A stretch of DNA of 64,000 nt from Angiostrongylus vasorum (Eukaryota > Nematoda > Chromadorea > Rhabditida > Metastrongylidae). A program made the translations under genes and the position numbers. The notes beneath the pieces are model-generated. The model ran no database searches. It was given only the letters and a program-made list of their open reading frames with translations, and was not told the DNA's origin. Every line of letters starts with the position of its first letter. Within the stretch, counting starts at the first letter, position 1. The DNA lies in assembly GCA_018806985.1 (NCBI GenBank), contig JADANN010000057.1, positions 124,001-188,000 of the forward strand. The letters run 5' to 3'. This document shows, in pieces, positions 20,731-33,170 of this stretch.

Positions 20731-20816
20731 GAAGATTGTCAAAGCCGAGCCGAGCCTATCCATCCACACCTCCTCAGCCGTAGAGGTAGTGTTGGTAGTT
20801 GTTCGAATGAATTTAT

Positions 20817-20957
20817 GGTACCCAACAAATCCCTAGTGCAAGTAGTATTCCCTGGACTAGACTTGAGCGCGTCAAGGACAAATGGAAGCATTGTTAGTAA
20901 CTACTCGAGTCACTCGACGATCAACTGGTGTAAGGGTGATAGGTGTAACACCAATGG
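20817..20957 (+). mobile_element. RTE retrotransposon 3' end (mirror of 18,955-19,092)
   Basis: Same tail in + orientation. It was brought here by the inverted duplication and so, misleadingly, looks like a continuation of the spacer RTE, with an inverted endonuclease piece (20,731-20,816) between. Confidence 0.65.
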
Positions 20958-21566
20958 ATCAATGTTGACTAGTGATAGCAAGCAATAGATAGAATGTTGC
21001 CTAAAAGTTAGCACTTTACTTTTTTAAGCTTTTTTTTTCAACTTTTTTTCAAGCGGCGCGCAACCTCGTTTTATCCAGAATACTTATGAAACATACCAGT
21101 TTTTAAGTTTTCCAAAAGTGAGAAATGTTATGATGTTGCAAAGCATAACAGCAAGGAACAAAATGAAAAAAAAACGAACTGAAAAGGTCACCGCAACAAT
21201 TTAAGACGACAGTTGTATAAACATTCGGAGGCGCGACTGGGCAAACGCAGTCGGCTTGCTGTATTCTGGTATTAAATAGCAGGTGCATGTGTAGCTACTC
21301 AAGCTCAGTATTATAGCTCGATCAATTCCACATCAGTTGACAGAGTGAAGCGAGCTACCTAGATGCCATTATATCAAATGCTCCTATTGCGTTGTCAAAG
21401 AAAAAACTATCCCTAAGAACTTGATGGCGGAAGACATGAGCTGGGCGCTCGATGTCAACTAAACGAATTCTTACTGCTGCGACGACAGATTCTGTGGTCT
21501 CTCGCTGAAGTCTCAACTCATATGTTGAGAAGAATGCTTTACATTGCTTTGACGATTGGCGTAACT

Positions 21567-23966
21567 TCATGTACCGGAAACCACTGCTGTGAAGGAAAAG
21601 TTAACAAGACAGACTTTAGGTAGCTCTCACACATATTTGCTCTACAGCTTGTGACTTTAACGGTTCTCAGCTAACGACTATCAGCTGAAAAGTGCTTCCA
21701 CATTCTGCGTATAGCTTGGGCGCTCTACCGTCAGATTATTCACCTTGAACAAGATTAGTATTTCCTTCCGCACGAAGCATTTTGCGAACATCAACAATTA
21801 CATGTCGTACCACTGCTAATTCTTTAATCTGCACCTGCTTGTCACGTTTTGTTACGTTGTAGTTCTGGAAGAAATGCACATAGTCTTGCTAACATAAATT
21901 TGCAACATAGCATTTCTGTAAAAGGACACAAATTTGACCTCGTTATGAATAACCAATGTTTCTTTTTTCATTGCTAAGCAAACACGACTTTTTACAGAAA
22001 TTATTCTCAGCTCATGCTCCGGCGCCTTCGTATTCCCAACAATGAACGGCTGTAACCAGTCGACTCAAATCATTGCGACCCTGAAAAAGGCAAGAGCGTC
22101 GAAACATAAGCCGTATGAGAAGGTTGTAGCAACCTCGTGTTAGCCTATCAGTTAGAAACGCCGTTAAATAATTACGTTTACCGCATGTAAAATGCGTAGG
22201 CTTAAGAAGATGCGTCGTCGTTACCCATTGTTCTACAGCACACTAGTAGATTTTAAAAAGAATTCCGAATAATAAACAACGTCGTTTGTTAACATTTTCA
22301 TTATGAGTGCGAATACACAGCAAAACTGAGAAATTGACGAAGATGAAGCCACAAATCCGTGCAGTGTCATTCTGATCACTGGTTTCCTGGACAGCATAGC
22401 TAGGTATTTCGCCAAGTCCTCATCTGAAGAAGAAAACACATAAACAATATAAAATTGCAAACGTGATTACAAAGTTTGTAACTGAGAACAATGCAACTGC
22501 CTCTGCATGCACACAATTCGAGAAACGACAAATCACGTGGACTTCCTTTTCCGCTTGAGTGATATTTTGTTTGTTGACAGATACTTTTTATAAGAGTTTA
22601 GATGCCGTGTTAACGTTTTCCTGGGTCGTTGCTAAGATGGGAGTGAATCCTAGCATTGGTTTGGGAAAGAAAAACTCTTGAAAAAATTCGAAGTTTACTG
22701 TGAGATTTCGGAGGTGTTCATGTTGTTTTGAAAATCTTTCCATTCGTTGTCATTAAACAGGCTATCTTGTTTGAGAAACTATTCGTATGATGCAATAGGC
22801 AATTTTTATGGATCGATTTCTAAAGAACGCGTTTTTCTCCGAGTAGAAGCCATCTTAAACAGTTCATAAGTCTGAGTATTTCCGGTCCTTTTTCTTGACG
22901 GTTGTTGGATTTCTTTGAACTAGTGACTACTGAGGAACACTGGTAGTTCTTTAGCCATACCTTACTTGAATTGAGTTCTTGTACTCTCGGTGTGTAAGTT
23001 GCGGATCGTTTCCCAAATCGCATTCCTATAACATTAACTGTAATAGTGAGACTTATTTCACGTAAACGAACAAAAAATATTAAGCTGACAGTTGGCTTCA
23101 TTCCGCTAAAAGTGTTGGCTTATATCTACAATAGTAACTTACATACATAGTTTGATACTTGGATGACCCGCCCTAATTGTTTATGCTAGCTCCAGGATAA
23201 TTTCTACTCTTTCGGAGTTTTGATAGTTAACCATTATGTTTCCCTTGAACCCGAGATCAACCTAGCCAGAGTATGTCCCAGGTCCTCACCACCACATGCA
23301 GACACCGCCGTCGTGGATCAGAGGGAAATTTGCCACCACGCGACTAGTTTGATACCAGAACGCTAGTAGATCGTGGCATTGATTACTCTCAGCTGGGCTT
23401 CTCAAAGAAAACGCTGGACTTCTCCGCATGGGAGGCCCTGCTGGGTGGATGAATCCGCACGCTGTACATCGCTGCTCGACGTCCAGGAACACCTCCCAAC
23501 CAAGTGGTAAACCGTTGTGAGGACAGTAGTAACTGGTTTCTTTAAATGTGAACTCCTTCAGGTGCGAAAATCCAGAGCGCCCAATGCTCTTAATTGCTTG
23601 AGATCCGAGAAATGTGTGTTGTAAATATTACGCGTTGAAGATTTCTAGCTAGATTTCATACTTCCAAGAATGTAATCAGTCAAAGCAATTAACTAATAAC
23701 TAGAAACTTAATTGAAGTCTTTAAAAAGTATAGTTGCCGAACTGCTGTATAGAGACATTTGAAGAAAATTGTAAGCTGAGAATAATATGTACCATTGTTA
23801 GTGTCAATAGCAATTCATATAAAGTACCTTGATGACACCCGATGCATTCACAACACTCGTACACTAGTCCTGGTATTCGACAAATTTCAGCACATTGAGC
23901 ATTGTAGGCTCCAGAAGACCATGGCAGAAACACGAACGATATTATCAGTACACTGACACTCATCAT
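21567..23966 (-). CDS. Putative cysteine-rich RFamide-type neuropeptide precursor (right copy)
   Basis: Mirror of the gene at 15,946-18,344. Exons on the - strand: 23,966-23,828, 23,037-22,966, 22,423-22,380, 21,864-21,744, 21,586-21,567. I compared the modelled exons by eye and found no difference, and the splice sites are kept. Both copies therefore predict the same product: signal peptide, six-cysteine segment, MRFGKR processing site. They are transcribed towards each other across the spacer, with 3' ends about 3.2 kb apart. The copied region extends roughly 10 kb upstream of the start, so the promoter was presumably duplicated too. Whether both copies are expressed cannot be told from sequence. 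Confidence 0.6.
22077..22112 (+). ncRNA. Decayed hammerhead motif (mirror)
   Basis: Mirror of 17,800-17,835 with the same CCTGAAAA core loss; GAAACATAAGCC follows. Confidence 0.45.
23137..23522 (+). repeat. R2 dispersed repeat (mirror)
   Basis: Mirror of 16,390-16,775, inside intron 1 of the right gene copy. Confidence 0.75.
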
Positions 23967-24579
23967 TTCTTCTACCTCTACAACGAATGAAAGTGATTGC
24001 AACAATGTATGCGTGCTTTCGAGAAATCACATTTCATCTCAATATTTCATGTTTAATTTTTCCCTTACGAAATAAAAAAAATCGCAAAGACAGAATTTTG
24101 AAAAAAAACGGCATATGGGTGAAGTTATAAAGGCCTCATTTTAGACTCAGATTCGGAACATAAAAAATATTTCCGTAGTTAACGCGCGAGAGATTGTACA
24201 GAGGCAAAACCCACAAACATATTACGGTGTAGTTAAGACGTTCATACATAGCGATTTTTTCGATTTCACTTTTAGCACTTTCATGAACATTTCTGGAGGA
24301 CCTTAGTGTTTTCTAAAGACAGATTATGAGAACGAAAGAAATATCTATTACCGATGGAAGCCAATATTACAAAAAACGAGCCTGTCAACCCGGTTTTTTT
24401 TTCTCATTTGATGTTTCAACTACAAATTATCGCAATATGCATCTTTTGGATTTCATCGTGTAGCGGTCACTACCCACAGTTGAGACACGTTTTTTTCTCA
24501 ATATCCCAGGCCTGCGCGCCTGCGGTGGTTGGAAACGACCAGTGATGCACACGTGGTCCTTGATTCAATCTTGTTCTTC

Positions 24580-24805
24580 ACACTCACCAAGCCTTTCATC
24601 CATCTAGGGTCATGAAACTGATGAAGGGCATGTGTAGCAAAGTAGCAGCATTGATTTGGTATATCGTTGGGAACCAAATGTCAACGTACAGGCTAGATAT
24701 ACATTCAATGCCTCCAACTATTGGTGATGAAGTCGAATTTATGGCGCATTCCTCAAGAACTGATCAGCAGCATGTGCTCAATCCTTTTGCCTTCTTTCAC
24801 TGGCA
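24580..24805 (+). repeat. SINE-B diverged copy (mirror)
   Basis: Mirror of 15,110-15,330. Confidence 0.55.
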
Positions 24806-24879
24806 CTTTTAATTTAAATTTTTTAAGAAATGGAAACAACAATTCGGATTGTATCGACTTATGCAGATTATTCAAGTAT

Positions 24880-25170
24880 TATATGGATAAAGGATAAAAT
24901 AAAGCTCTCGGCGTTGATCAATCCCTGAGGGATGCACCATGCATTCTACTTCATTAAGTATCGTTGGAGCTGAATGAATGCATATCTGGCTTCTACAATG
25001 ACTCGTGGTGGCCTACCGATGTATCGAGCCATAGTTACTATCCTCCCAGACAAGTTTGGTACCAATTTGCCGACCCCGAAGGGATGGAAGGCTTGGTGGG
25101 CCATGTGCGCTGGCATAGCTTCCATGTGTGTGTCGAAGTAGCGCATCCAACCACTACGCCACTCGCGCCT
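24880..25170 (-). repeat. SINE-B unit, near complete (mirror)
   Basis: Mirror of 14,745-15,035, with the same A box TGGCGTAGTGG on the - strand. Confidence 0.75.
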
Positions 25171-25336
25171 AAGCCATTTCAAGTATATTACAAGAATAGA
25201 CTATAAAGACCAGGGTTTTTTTTTGAAAAAAAAACCCAAAAAAAGATTAAGAGTTGCTTCATTTCGGAGAAACCAGATTGATACGTTCCGGCAGGTGTGT
25301 AGCCGGAATTTCATATACCCTTAAAAAATCACGAGA

Positions 25337-25600
25337 TTGTGGTCGTTTCTTGTTTTCCCTATCATAAATTGCACTTTCGAAGTTATCAAGGTTTGATTTC
25401 TTTGAAAGGAGTCTACTATAATGCAACGCATAACTTTGAGAAACTAGTCGTAAACATAATTAAAGACGTCATTATTCGTAAACAAGGCAAAAAAGAACGG
25501 TTGCGAACTGTCTGAAAAGTGGACAACGAACTCCAATACTAAGGAGAGTTGCCGACGCTGAGTGGAAAAAATTCACCTGTCGGCCGCAGTCGTTCTGGTA
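25337..25600 (+). pseudogene. Frameshifted copy of the 14,314-14,577 ORF
   Basis: The same frame as the left-arm ORF until an A homopolymer near 25,490 that is one base shorter. After that the frame reads ERLRTV and stops. Real mutation and homopolymer miscall are both possible. Confidence 0.3.
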
Positions 25601-25636
25601 ACAGAAATAATAACATGAAGCAAATGGCAGCTCCTT

Positions 25637-25750
25637 ATTATGACCTAGTGTAATATCCTGTGCTGAACTCATGGAAAACTAATACCTAAGACGTCATGAG
25701 GAGGTGCGTGAGGAATTCATAATGAGGTCAAGTTATCAGAAATGAACTAC
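25637..25750 (+). repeat. R3 dispersed repeat (mirror)
   Basis: Mirror of 14,165-14,277; about 80 percent similar by eye to 34,118-34,220. Confidence 0.65.
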
Positions 25751-25901
25751 ATAGCTACGGCAAACATGATTCGGAGCGAAACCAAAAAGAATTGTTTCTT
25801 GATTGCAGTATTTAAGCAATAAGTCAAGAATGCGCTTTTTGAAGAGCACATATCGTATTGCATCTCTTACGAATAATAAACGTAATTACTTTGTTTCTGT
25901 G

Positions 25902-26237
25902 TTCCCACGTGTCGGGCTGCGTTAAACTGGGTTCGTTCCTCCAGCAGGGCCTGTGGGGTTAAGAAGGCGTCCGAAGTTTCCACCAGGAAGCCCAGCTAAG
26001 AATGAACCAATGCCATATGCCACCACCGTCTCGGTATCTACTCTAGTCGCATTGTGGCAAATCTCCCTCTGATCCACAAGAGCGGCGAATGCCTGGGGTG
26101 ATGACAACCTCAGGAAGGCTTCGGCTAGACTGACCTTGGACAACTGAGAACTACAGTGGGTAACCCAGCGAAACTCAGGAAAATGGGAATTACGCTCAGA
26201 CCTGTAGTACCATTGAAGACTGGCCGTCCTAATATCC
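25902..26237 (-). repeat. R2 dispersed repeat (mirror)
   Basis: Mirror of 13,676-14,010. Confidence 0.7.
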
Positions 26238-26917
26238 AAATGAACAAATTGTCCTTTGAATTTGTACTCTTTTCTATTCCTTTGTCTAAAAAAATTTTTA
26301 AATCAAATTCGTGATCAGTGGGCATGTGCTGCTCGTTGGTACCACTCTGCGCACCGCGCTAACCAGGTCTTCTGTCTTTCTGGCATCGGTGTATTTGCAT
26401 CAGATTTGAGAGTGCTTGCACTGATTTGGTAAATCATTAGGTCAGCGAAAATCGTTATATATGCCAGATATGCATTTAATCACCTTTAACAGTACTTCAC
26501 AGAGTGAAATATTCGGTGCAGTATTAAATGAATTGAATGAATGAGACACGTAGATTGCTCTGCCTTTCATCCCTAACATGATCCTTGCATTGGAACCAAA
26601 AAACAAGATCGCTACGCAAAACTCTTGCAGCAATTGCATCATCTTAAAAAGCCTAGTGATATACTGATGGATGCACCGAAATTTCGTATGACGTGTTTCA
26701 GGGCTAGTTCTTTGGCCAGACGTAAGCATATTTAATTCCATTGCAACTCTCTACTAATGGACTGCTGAAGGTATTTATAAACAGTGCATAAAAGGATACT
26801 GCAGGGTGTGCTTCTCATTCGTGCAGTGTTCACTGAAGGAGATCCCGTCTCTGTACGACAATGAAAACGCCACATCGAGATAACGAACAGCTATGGGCTA
26901 CCCACACAGATCACATC

Positions 26918-26953
26918 GGCTCTGATGACGACGAAGATATCGAAACGTTAGCC
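26918..26953 (+). ncRNA. Hammerhead motif with CTGATGA (mirror)
   Basis: Mirror of 12,960-12,995: GGCT, CTGATGA, weak helix II, GAAA, CGTT, AGCC. Confidence 0.6.
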
Positions 26954-27502
26954 GAAATAAATACATTCATCAACCTCGTGTAAGTCAACAATTTAAAAAA
27001 CATGTTGATTATTCCACTGCCGGGATTAAATGACGGTCGATTTGATAACTGTTCTGCATTCATAGTTTCCTTCATTAGCAATGGGAACGAACAAAACATG
27101 GAAGCAGTGACTGTTTACAAAACATGCTGCGATTGAAAATTTGGTTTCGACACTTCCTGCAAAACCTCTAAATGTAGTTGACCAAGCACCAAATAATTGA
27201 CTTCTTTCAGTTTTTCTCTCTGTACTCGTACCAAATCATAGGAACATGGTACCACTAATTGATTTAATGTGAGATAAATGCCAAACTTATCTTCCACTTG
27301 AAATTTTTTATGAGTACGGAAATAAACCAAAGCACCGATGGAAAGTCGTCTTTACCAGTAGATGTCTAACGATTTGCTTTGCCACTGGTTTGTAGCATTT
27401 TGGCCTCTGGTGAGAACACAACCGTTCTTCTTGAATGTTTTACGACTTTTACATGTTAATGTGGTGAATAAGCCATCTCGTGTTTATCGCCAACTTCATT
27501 GT

Positions 27503-27538
27503 AGCTAACATTTCGCTGGGTTCGCTTTCTTCAGAGCC
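27503..27538 (-). ncRNA. Hammerhead motif, weak helix II (mirror)
   Basis: Mirror of 12,376-12,411. Confidence 0.5.
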
Positions 27539-27952
27539 GCGATGATCCGAGTTAGTCGTCCACATGCGGTCGTCCTCAGACCTTCGTAGTGGCCTCGAGT
27601 CGGTTCTCCTGGCGTTGAGCACGGTATGAGCCAACCTGCCCCATTTGGCAGTGCTCTGTTATGCGGCTCCGAGATAGCCCAAGTCGCAGCAATTTCGGTC
27701 ACAATAAAGTGTTGTAGAAACTTCATGTTAACCTATCATTGCAACAAGATAATACTTACCTGTGCTAGAGCTGAATGGCATTCGGTACTGCAAATTTCGA
27801 TTCTTAGTTCAATGTACATTTCTTCTTGATCTGATAATAACAGTCGTTGTTGATATGACAATTTTTTCCTCCTTCACATACAAATGAAACTCGTTATAGT
27901 AATATTGTTATATCGTAAATAAATGATTCATTTTCTCGCGCTATAGGTGTGT

Positions 27953-28228
27953 GCATGTGTATGTATATATGTATGTATGTATGTGTGTATGTGTATGTAT
28001 GTATGTATGTATGTATGTATGTATGTATGTATGTATGTATGTATGTATGTATGTATGTATGTATGTATGTATGTATGTATGTATGTATGTATGTATGTAT
28101 GTATGTATGTATGTATGTATGTATGTATGTATGTATGTATGTATGTATGTATGTATGTATGTATGTATGTATGTATGTATGTATGTATGTATGTATGTAT
28201 GTATATACGCGTGTGTGTGTGTGTGTAT
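27953..28228. repeat. TATG tetranucleotide microsatellite (mirror)
   Basis: Reverse complement of the left CATA run with a small edge difference. Open frames across it in all three phases are artefacts. Confidence 0.95.
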
Positions 28229-28481
28229 GTAGGACCCTGTGCTGTGTGTAGGACCTGACCCCGTATGTTCGCATCAATTTCTGATGTGGGGTGGTGCAGT
28301 CATCAACCATATGTGACTATAATCAGCTGTTCTAATCTTCCTCATGGGAAGGCACGTAAAAAAAGCGGTGAGTTTTTTTCGAGAAGCTGTTGATCATGTG
28401 ATTACCATGGAGTTTTTCGTCTTTTTGTAAGTGTTATTGAAGCGTATGGCCTAGTAAATTGTATGTCAGTATACCCTTCCA

Positions 28482-28517
28482 GGCTCTGAAGAAGGCGATA
28501 CTGCCGAAATGTCAGCT
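28482..28517 (+). ncRNA. Hammerhead motif, ATGT variant (mirror)
   Basis: Mirror of 11,402-11,437. Confidence 0.55.
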
Positions 28518-29267
28518 ACTGTTGTATTGTATTGTGTTTTTCTATGGAAGTAAATGTATGCTGTTTAACAATCTCGCGATTGCTGAACAAGAAAACGACG
28601 CATTAATTTTCTCTGCAATTGTGAGAATTAAAAATTCAACTAAAAACATATGGGCAGATAAAGAAACTTGAAGCACAATCTCAATCAACATCTTCAGAAA
28701 TCCCTGTAGTAAAAAAACGACCCAGTTCGGCGAGATAACCACCACTTTCGTATCAACAAACATCAAAACATTAGTTCTTTAAAGGAGCAATAATACCAAT
28801 TCTTGATTCACACATTTGCACATCGCCAAATGCACGATAATTCAAGCGAGTTGTCATGGAGTGAGAGTGTCTCGCTCTTCACGTACACTTGCAAGTTTTG
28901 GAAGTAGTTCAAAGTTCCTCTTCTGAAAGAATTTACCGTCTGTATTTGATCGATTCACCTATTGTTTAGAGCTACGATGAAGAGAGATTTGAGCCATTAA
29001 GCTCCTATGAATAACTCACCTGTGAGATAGGACTCTTCAGATGCAGATCCAGAATTATTTAGGGAACTAGATAAGTTGTATAAATTGTTAAGACATTTTG
29101 CGATGAGTAAAGATCAAAAGGTGCCTTATTTTCAATAATTGTTTCGTGCTGGAGCATCTCTGTTTTACAAAGTCGTGTTACGACTGTCTACATTGTTTCA
29201 AGAATAAGATTTCCTTGTAATCGCAGTAGGGATGCGAATAGCGCAGTTGTTAGAGGAGCCCTAGAAT

Positions 29268-29465
29268 GAACATAGGATCGATCATGCACGTCAGACTCAC
29301 CAAGCAGTTTCTCCCCTGGGTCAAAAATTTGGTATCAGACTTGTCTGGGAGGATGGCAGCACCGGCTTATTGCGTCAGTAGGCCACCGCAAGTCATTGTA
29401 ATATGCATTCAATCACCTAGGAAAGCATGGAGCATCCCTCAGGGGGTTGATCAACTCTAGAAGCT
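29268..29465 (+). repeat. SINE-B fragment (mirror)
   Basis: Mirror of 10,455-10,650, with an extra G in the CTCAGGGGG run compared with the left copy. Confidence 0.65.
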
Positions 29466-29904
29466 TTTCGCTTTTATCATTATTTATAGCCGCCATGATA
29501 CTCAACTTTATATGCAAGCCACAACTGGACTGGTTCTCTACTAATGATCATAAACGGGTCAAACACATTGTTAACTCTTATTGGATTTCTCAGCAAGTTT
29601 TCAAAAAGATAGTTGATTTCACTTTAACGGATATATGTTTTTTAGACATACAAGATATCCTGACCATTTCGACTGTTGCAGGCATCATCTTTTGTCTGAG
29701 ATAATTTTACTTCATTGCTCCATATTTTAGTGCTAACGTTGACGGCCAGCAGTTCTGAACTCTATGCTTTCTTCACACTTTGTCCAACGTTGAGGTTAGG
29801 TGTTACGGTGCTTTTGCATGGTTGCTCACCCAAAATTACGTATGAATACTGCTCATATAAAGTTAGCAGCTCTACACTTTTACATGAGGCAAAAATTACT
29901 TACT

Positions 29905-30201
29905 TACTTTTGTTACTTGAACGGCCTGTTGTCACTGGTTGTGCGGGCACCAGCATAATCTCCGTTTTTCGGAGATTTGCTAGTTAAGCCATTGTGGTTC
30001 CCTGGACTCCCGAGGTCAGCCTGGCCAAAGTCTGCCTCAGTTCTTCATCCCCACGGGCAGTCGTAGTCCTTGTGGATCAGAGGGAGATTTGCCACCATGG
30101 TGGATCCTGGTATTGGTTTACTCTCAGCTAGGCTTCTTAATGGAAAAGCCGGACTCCTTCTCAGCTTGGGAGACCCTGCCAAGGGGATGAATACCCTGCT
30201 G
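29905..30201 (+). repeat. R2 dispersed repeat (mirror)
   Basis: Mirror of 9,718-10,014. Confidence 0.75.
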
Positions 30202-30743
30202 GACATCGATACATACAAATGTGGAGCATCGTTATAAGAGTCATGATGAGATGAAAGACGGAGATTTCACGAGGCTGGTTCTCTATACATGCTTGTATGC
30301 CTACGTGTGTGAGGAAGTATTTAAATCCAATATATCACAAAGGTGACATTTCTAAATTCCCCTTCGGTTAAACAGCTAATAAGTCATCACTTTTGATTGG
30401 TATTTGACTCCATCTGTTAGCTGTGGAAACACAAGTGGCTTAACGAGTTGGAGAATGATTTCAGATGACGATTTGTTCGAGACTGTGCTCTGTCGGCTGC
30501 TTTGGCCTCGAGATCTCACCCTTCATGCGAATACCGTGGAAGAATGACCAGCAAAAGAAATACTTGCTCTTCTTCTTGGAAATCTGTTCTGCAAAGTTAA
30601 ACATCTTACGGCATATAGGGTGAGACAGTCCATATTTTGTCAAAATTTGTTCTCGACTTCCACATCATGGTTTATTGTTTTGTACGTCCAAAACTGTAAT
30701 CGATAATTCACTAGGTTTTTGTTGTAGCTGTTGCTCTACTTAG

Positions 30744-30949
30744 TGATTTTCTTGAGGTATTGCCCGGAGCAATATGTAGGGGACCGACTGAGACCAATGG
30801 TATCGTGTTGAAACGCACCGGAGAACTTGGTTGCCTGATTGAAGCAAATCCAGAACGTTTCGCAGAACAAGCACTGCTTTGCACTTGTGGTAATTTAGCA
30901 ACAACATTGAGGAATTATGTCAGAGAATTTACTGTTTTTCCTAATGACC
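30744..30949 (+). pseudogene. GT4 (ALG2-like) exon, truncated (mirror)
   Basis: Mirror of 8,969-9,174. The acceptor CTACTTAG ends at 30,743. The frame carries DFLEVLPGAICRGPTETNG and LIEANPERFAEQALL and runs into the AACACGAGGTT end of a PLE at about 30,950. A possible preceding exon follows a strong ATTTCAG at 30,464 and stays open to about 30,621 (SPFMRIPWKNDQQKKYLLFF). Confidence 0.4.
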
Positions 30950-30988
30950 AAACACGAGGTTGGTTTAGCAGCATTTATTAGCACGCAA

Positions 30989-31025
30989 TAACCGACGTTT
31001 CGACGGTTTCGCCCTCTTCAGAGTA
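30989..31025 (-). ncRNA. Hammerhead motif, intact core (mirror)
   Basis: Mirror of 8,892-8,928. Confidence 0.6.
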
Positions 31026-31159
31026 GGGAAGGATCAAAATGGTGTGCAATGTACTAAGCCAAACACTTTCACAACCTCGACAAACAAAAATTTTGCGCGT
31101 AAATTTCCATTACCATAATAAACAACTTCTTTTAAACAACAATCGTCCTGGTGGTTATA

Positions 31160-31760
31160 AGTCTTCCAGCTAGTTAGTGGAGAGCAGCAGCACAGAACAT
31201 TACACGGGCAAGGAATGTGCCTGGCTCAATCCAGAGAATCAGTCTGAGGTACGACACTAGGTGATAAAGGTGCACCTAGAACGACCGCAGTCAACTAGGT
31301 TGCTTCTGCATATAACCAAAAAAAGTGGGGGAATTTACAGACTCTCGATCTAGTTAGTCGACAATCAACGGGAGAGTTGGTGATACTGGCGATGAAAATA
31401 ACCTAGTGCCACGACTTCTTTGAAAACTGAGAAAATCCTAAAAACAGCAAGTGGTACCTCTCGACCTGATCGGAGCACGATTCTTTCAGCAAATCTAATC
31501 CGCTAATATCTCTGAGTAATACGCAAATTGGAAACCTGCTCATGCATTATCAAAAAAACATAAACAACTATAGAGTGAGAAAATCTCAGGTAAATATAAC
31601 CATATGATGTTATGATGATGAAAGATATGTTGCTCGACGAGTCCCTAAGCGAGCAGAACCCACTAGGCTACTCTTGCACGCGACAGGGGAAAAATGGAAG
31701 ATTTACTGACGCCCGCCCGAGTCACTCGACGATCAACGGGACTACAGGTGATACAGGTGA
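31160..31760 (+). mobile_element. RTE 3'-tail fragments (mirror, with 66 nt more)
   Basis: Mirror of 8,225-8,760, but the last tail is longer. The part 31,659-31,724 (ACTCTTGCACGCGACAGGGG, GGAAGATTTACTGACGCCCG) is missing on the left and matches other RTE 3' ends (38,960-39,015). The left arm therefore lost it after the duplication, or the two arms were copied from different alleles. Confidence 0.65.
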
Positions 31761-32050
31761 AATATAACCATAATGTTGCTGAGATATTTGCAAAACTCCG
31801 GAACACTTGTGTCTGCGGTGGGGAGCGAACACACCATTACCCTTTCCGGGTGCTAACGCGTTCACCACTGCACCATGTGGGTGCTTCGTTTCGCCTACCT
31901 CTCAGCCGTTTTATTGACGTATGGGCGATATCAGCAATCGCCTATCAACGGGATTGATCTGGGGAGCCGAAATCGGCATTGGGTCCAGTTAAGCTGACGC
32001 TATAGTTGAAAGTCACAAAGTTGACTTTTTATTCAATACCTTTTACAAGT
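31757..32050 (-). repeat. SINE-A unit, near complete (mirror)
   Basis: Mirror of 7,935-8,225. Confidence 0.75.
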
Positions 32051-32071
32051 CTCCACAGCTGGGTATTTTTT

Positions 32072-32200
32072 GTGAAACGACCACAATGATACTGAGATGT
32101 TTGCAAAACTCCGGACCACTGGTGTCTGCGGTGGGGACCGAACACGCTGTTAGCCTTTCCGGGGGGTGACGCCCTCACCACCACACCATGCGGGGTATTC
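32072..32200 (-). repeat. SINE-A head fragment (mirror)
   Basis: Mirror of 7,785-7,910. Confidence 0.7.
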
Positions 32201-32224
32201 TGTTTGATACAACCAACAACAACT

Positions 32225-32560
32225 ACATTGTGGTTGTACTATACATAATTTACCTTCGTGAGGAAATAATCGGCAGTAAATAAAAAAAGTTGACACTGTA
32301 ACTTCGACTACAGCCTCAGCTTAACTGGGCTCATCGATTTGTGCTCTCCAGATCAATGCCGTTGACGGGTGATTGCCGATGGCACTGATCGATACAAGTA
32401 GCTAAGAGACAGGCGAAACGAAGGACTCGCATGGTGCGGTGGTGAACGCGTTAGCCCCCGGAAAGGGTAATACCGTTTTTGGTCCACACCGCAGACACCA
32501 CCGGTCCGGATTTTTGCAAACATCTCAGCAACATTATGGTTATATCACATAACACCCTAT
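32225..32560 (+). repeat. SINE-A unit (mirror)
   Basis: Mirror of 7,425-7,765. Confidence 0.7.
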
Positions 32561-33120
32561 CATTAGAAATAATGGGCAGTGAATAAAAAATTGGCGACTT
32601 ATATAAATATTTGTTCCGAAAATGAACAGAAAATCAGGGAAGATCCTCTAAGGCAATCATGTGCTTGTCCGGAGACTTAAAATCAGTAAGAACACGATTC
32701 GGTTTCGTTATAAAATGTTTAGATTGCTTTTCCACTTGGCCAAAGTTTGCTAACAAAATGAATAAATCTCGTGGCAAATCCCAATGCCATCTGCAAAATA
32801 CCTCTGCACAAGGGATTGCAACGACACGGAAAGAAAGGAAAGAAAAGAAACTTCTTAAGACCACACAAAAATGATGTCTGCTATTTTCCATTGCAACATG
32901 GATTACTTACGACACAACCCTCATACAAATCCTCATAGTTCCCGGTAGAGAAAGACCATGCCGGATTATTTTTTCTGATGAGTGAGTTCATTCTGAATAA
33001 GACATGAGGACAGGTGTACCCGCAAAGTCAGTGAATATCACGGCAGATTTCCCTCGAATTTTTAATTCACGAAGAACTAGCCATGCTCACAAATCACAAG
33101 ACACCACACCTTTATAAACA

Positions 33121-33163
33121 GAGTGTATATATATATATTTATATATATGTATATATGTATATT
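33121..33163. repeat. TA/TAC simple repeat (mirror)
   Basis: Mirror of 6,822-6,862. Confidence 0.8.
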
Positions 33164-33170
33164 CGGCCTC

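Larger units (their letters stand above)
19093..20735 (+). pseudogene. RTE retrotransposon ORF2 remnant crossing the inner junction
   Basis: A + strand RTE copy with no intact frame. In order: endonuclease (FKVIVG, then KEIDHIIV from 19,470), the endonuclease-RT linker (AENEYDRLVNHLYGSAMKAG near 19,960), then, with the RT catalytic core deleted, the C-terminal part (AWKLSRA, then RQRSKIKDAVLYAKQSKNRW near 20,590). The last recognisable bases are AAACGCAGTGATGGGAAGA; beyond that it switches to inverted left-arm sequence. The endonuclease runs unbroken across 19,180, while the 20,731 side is cut. A SINE-A fragment interrupts it. Confidence 0.75.
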
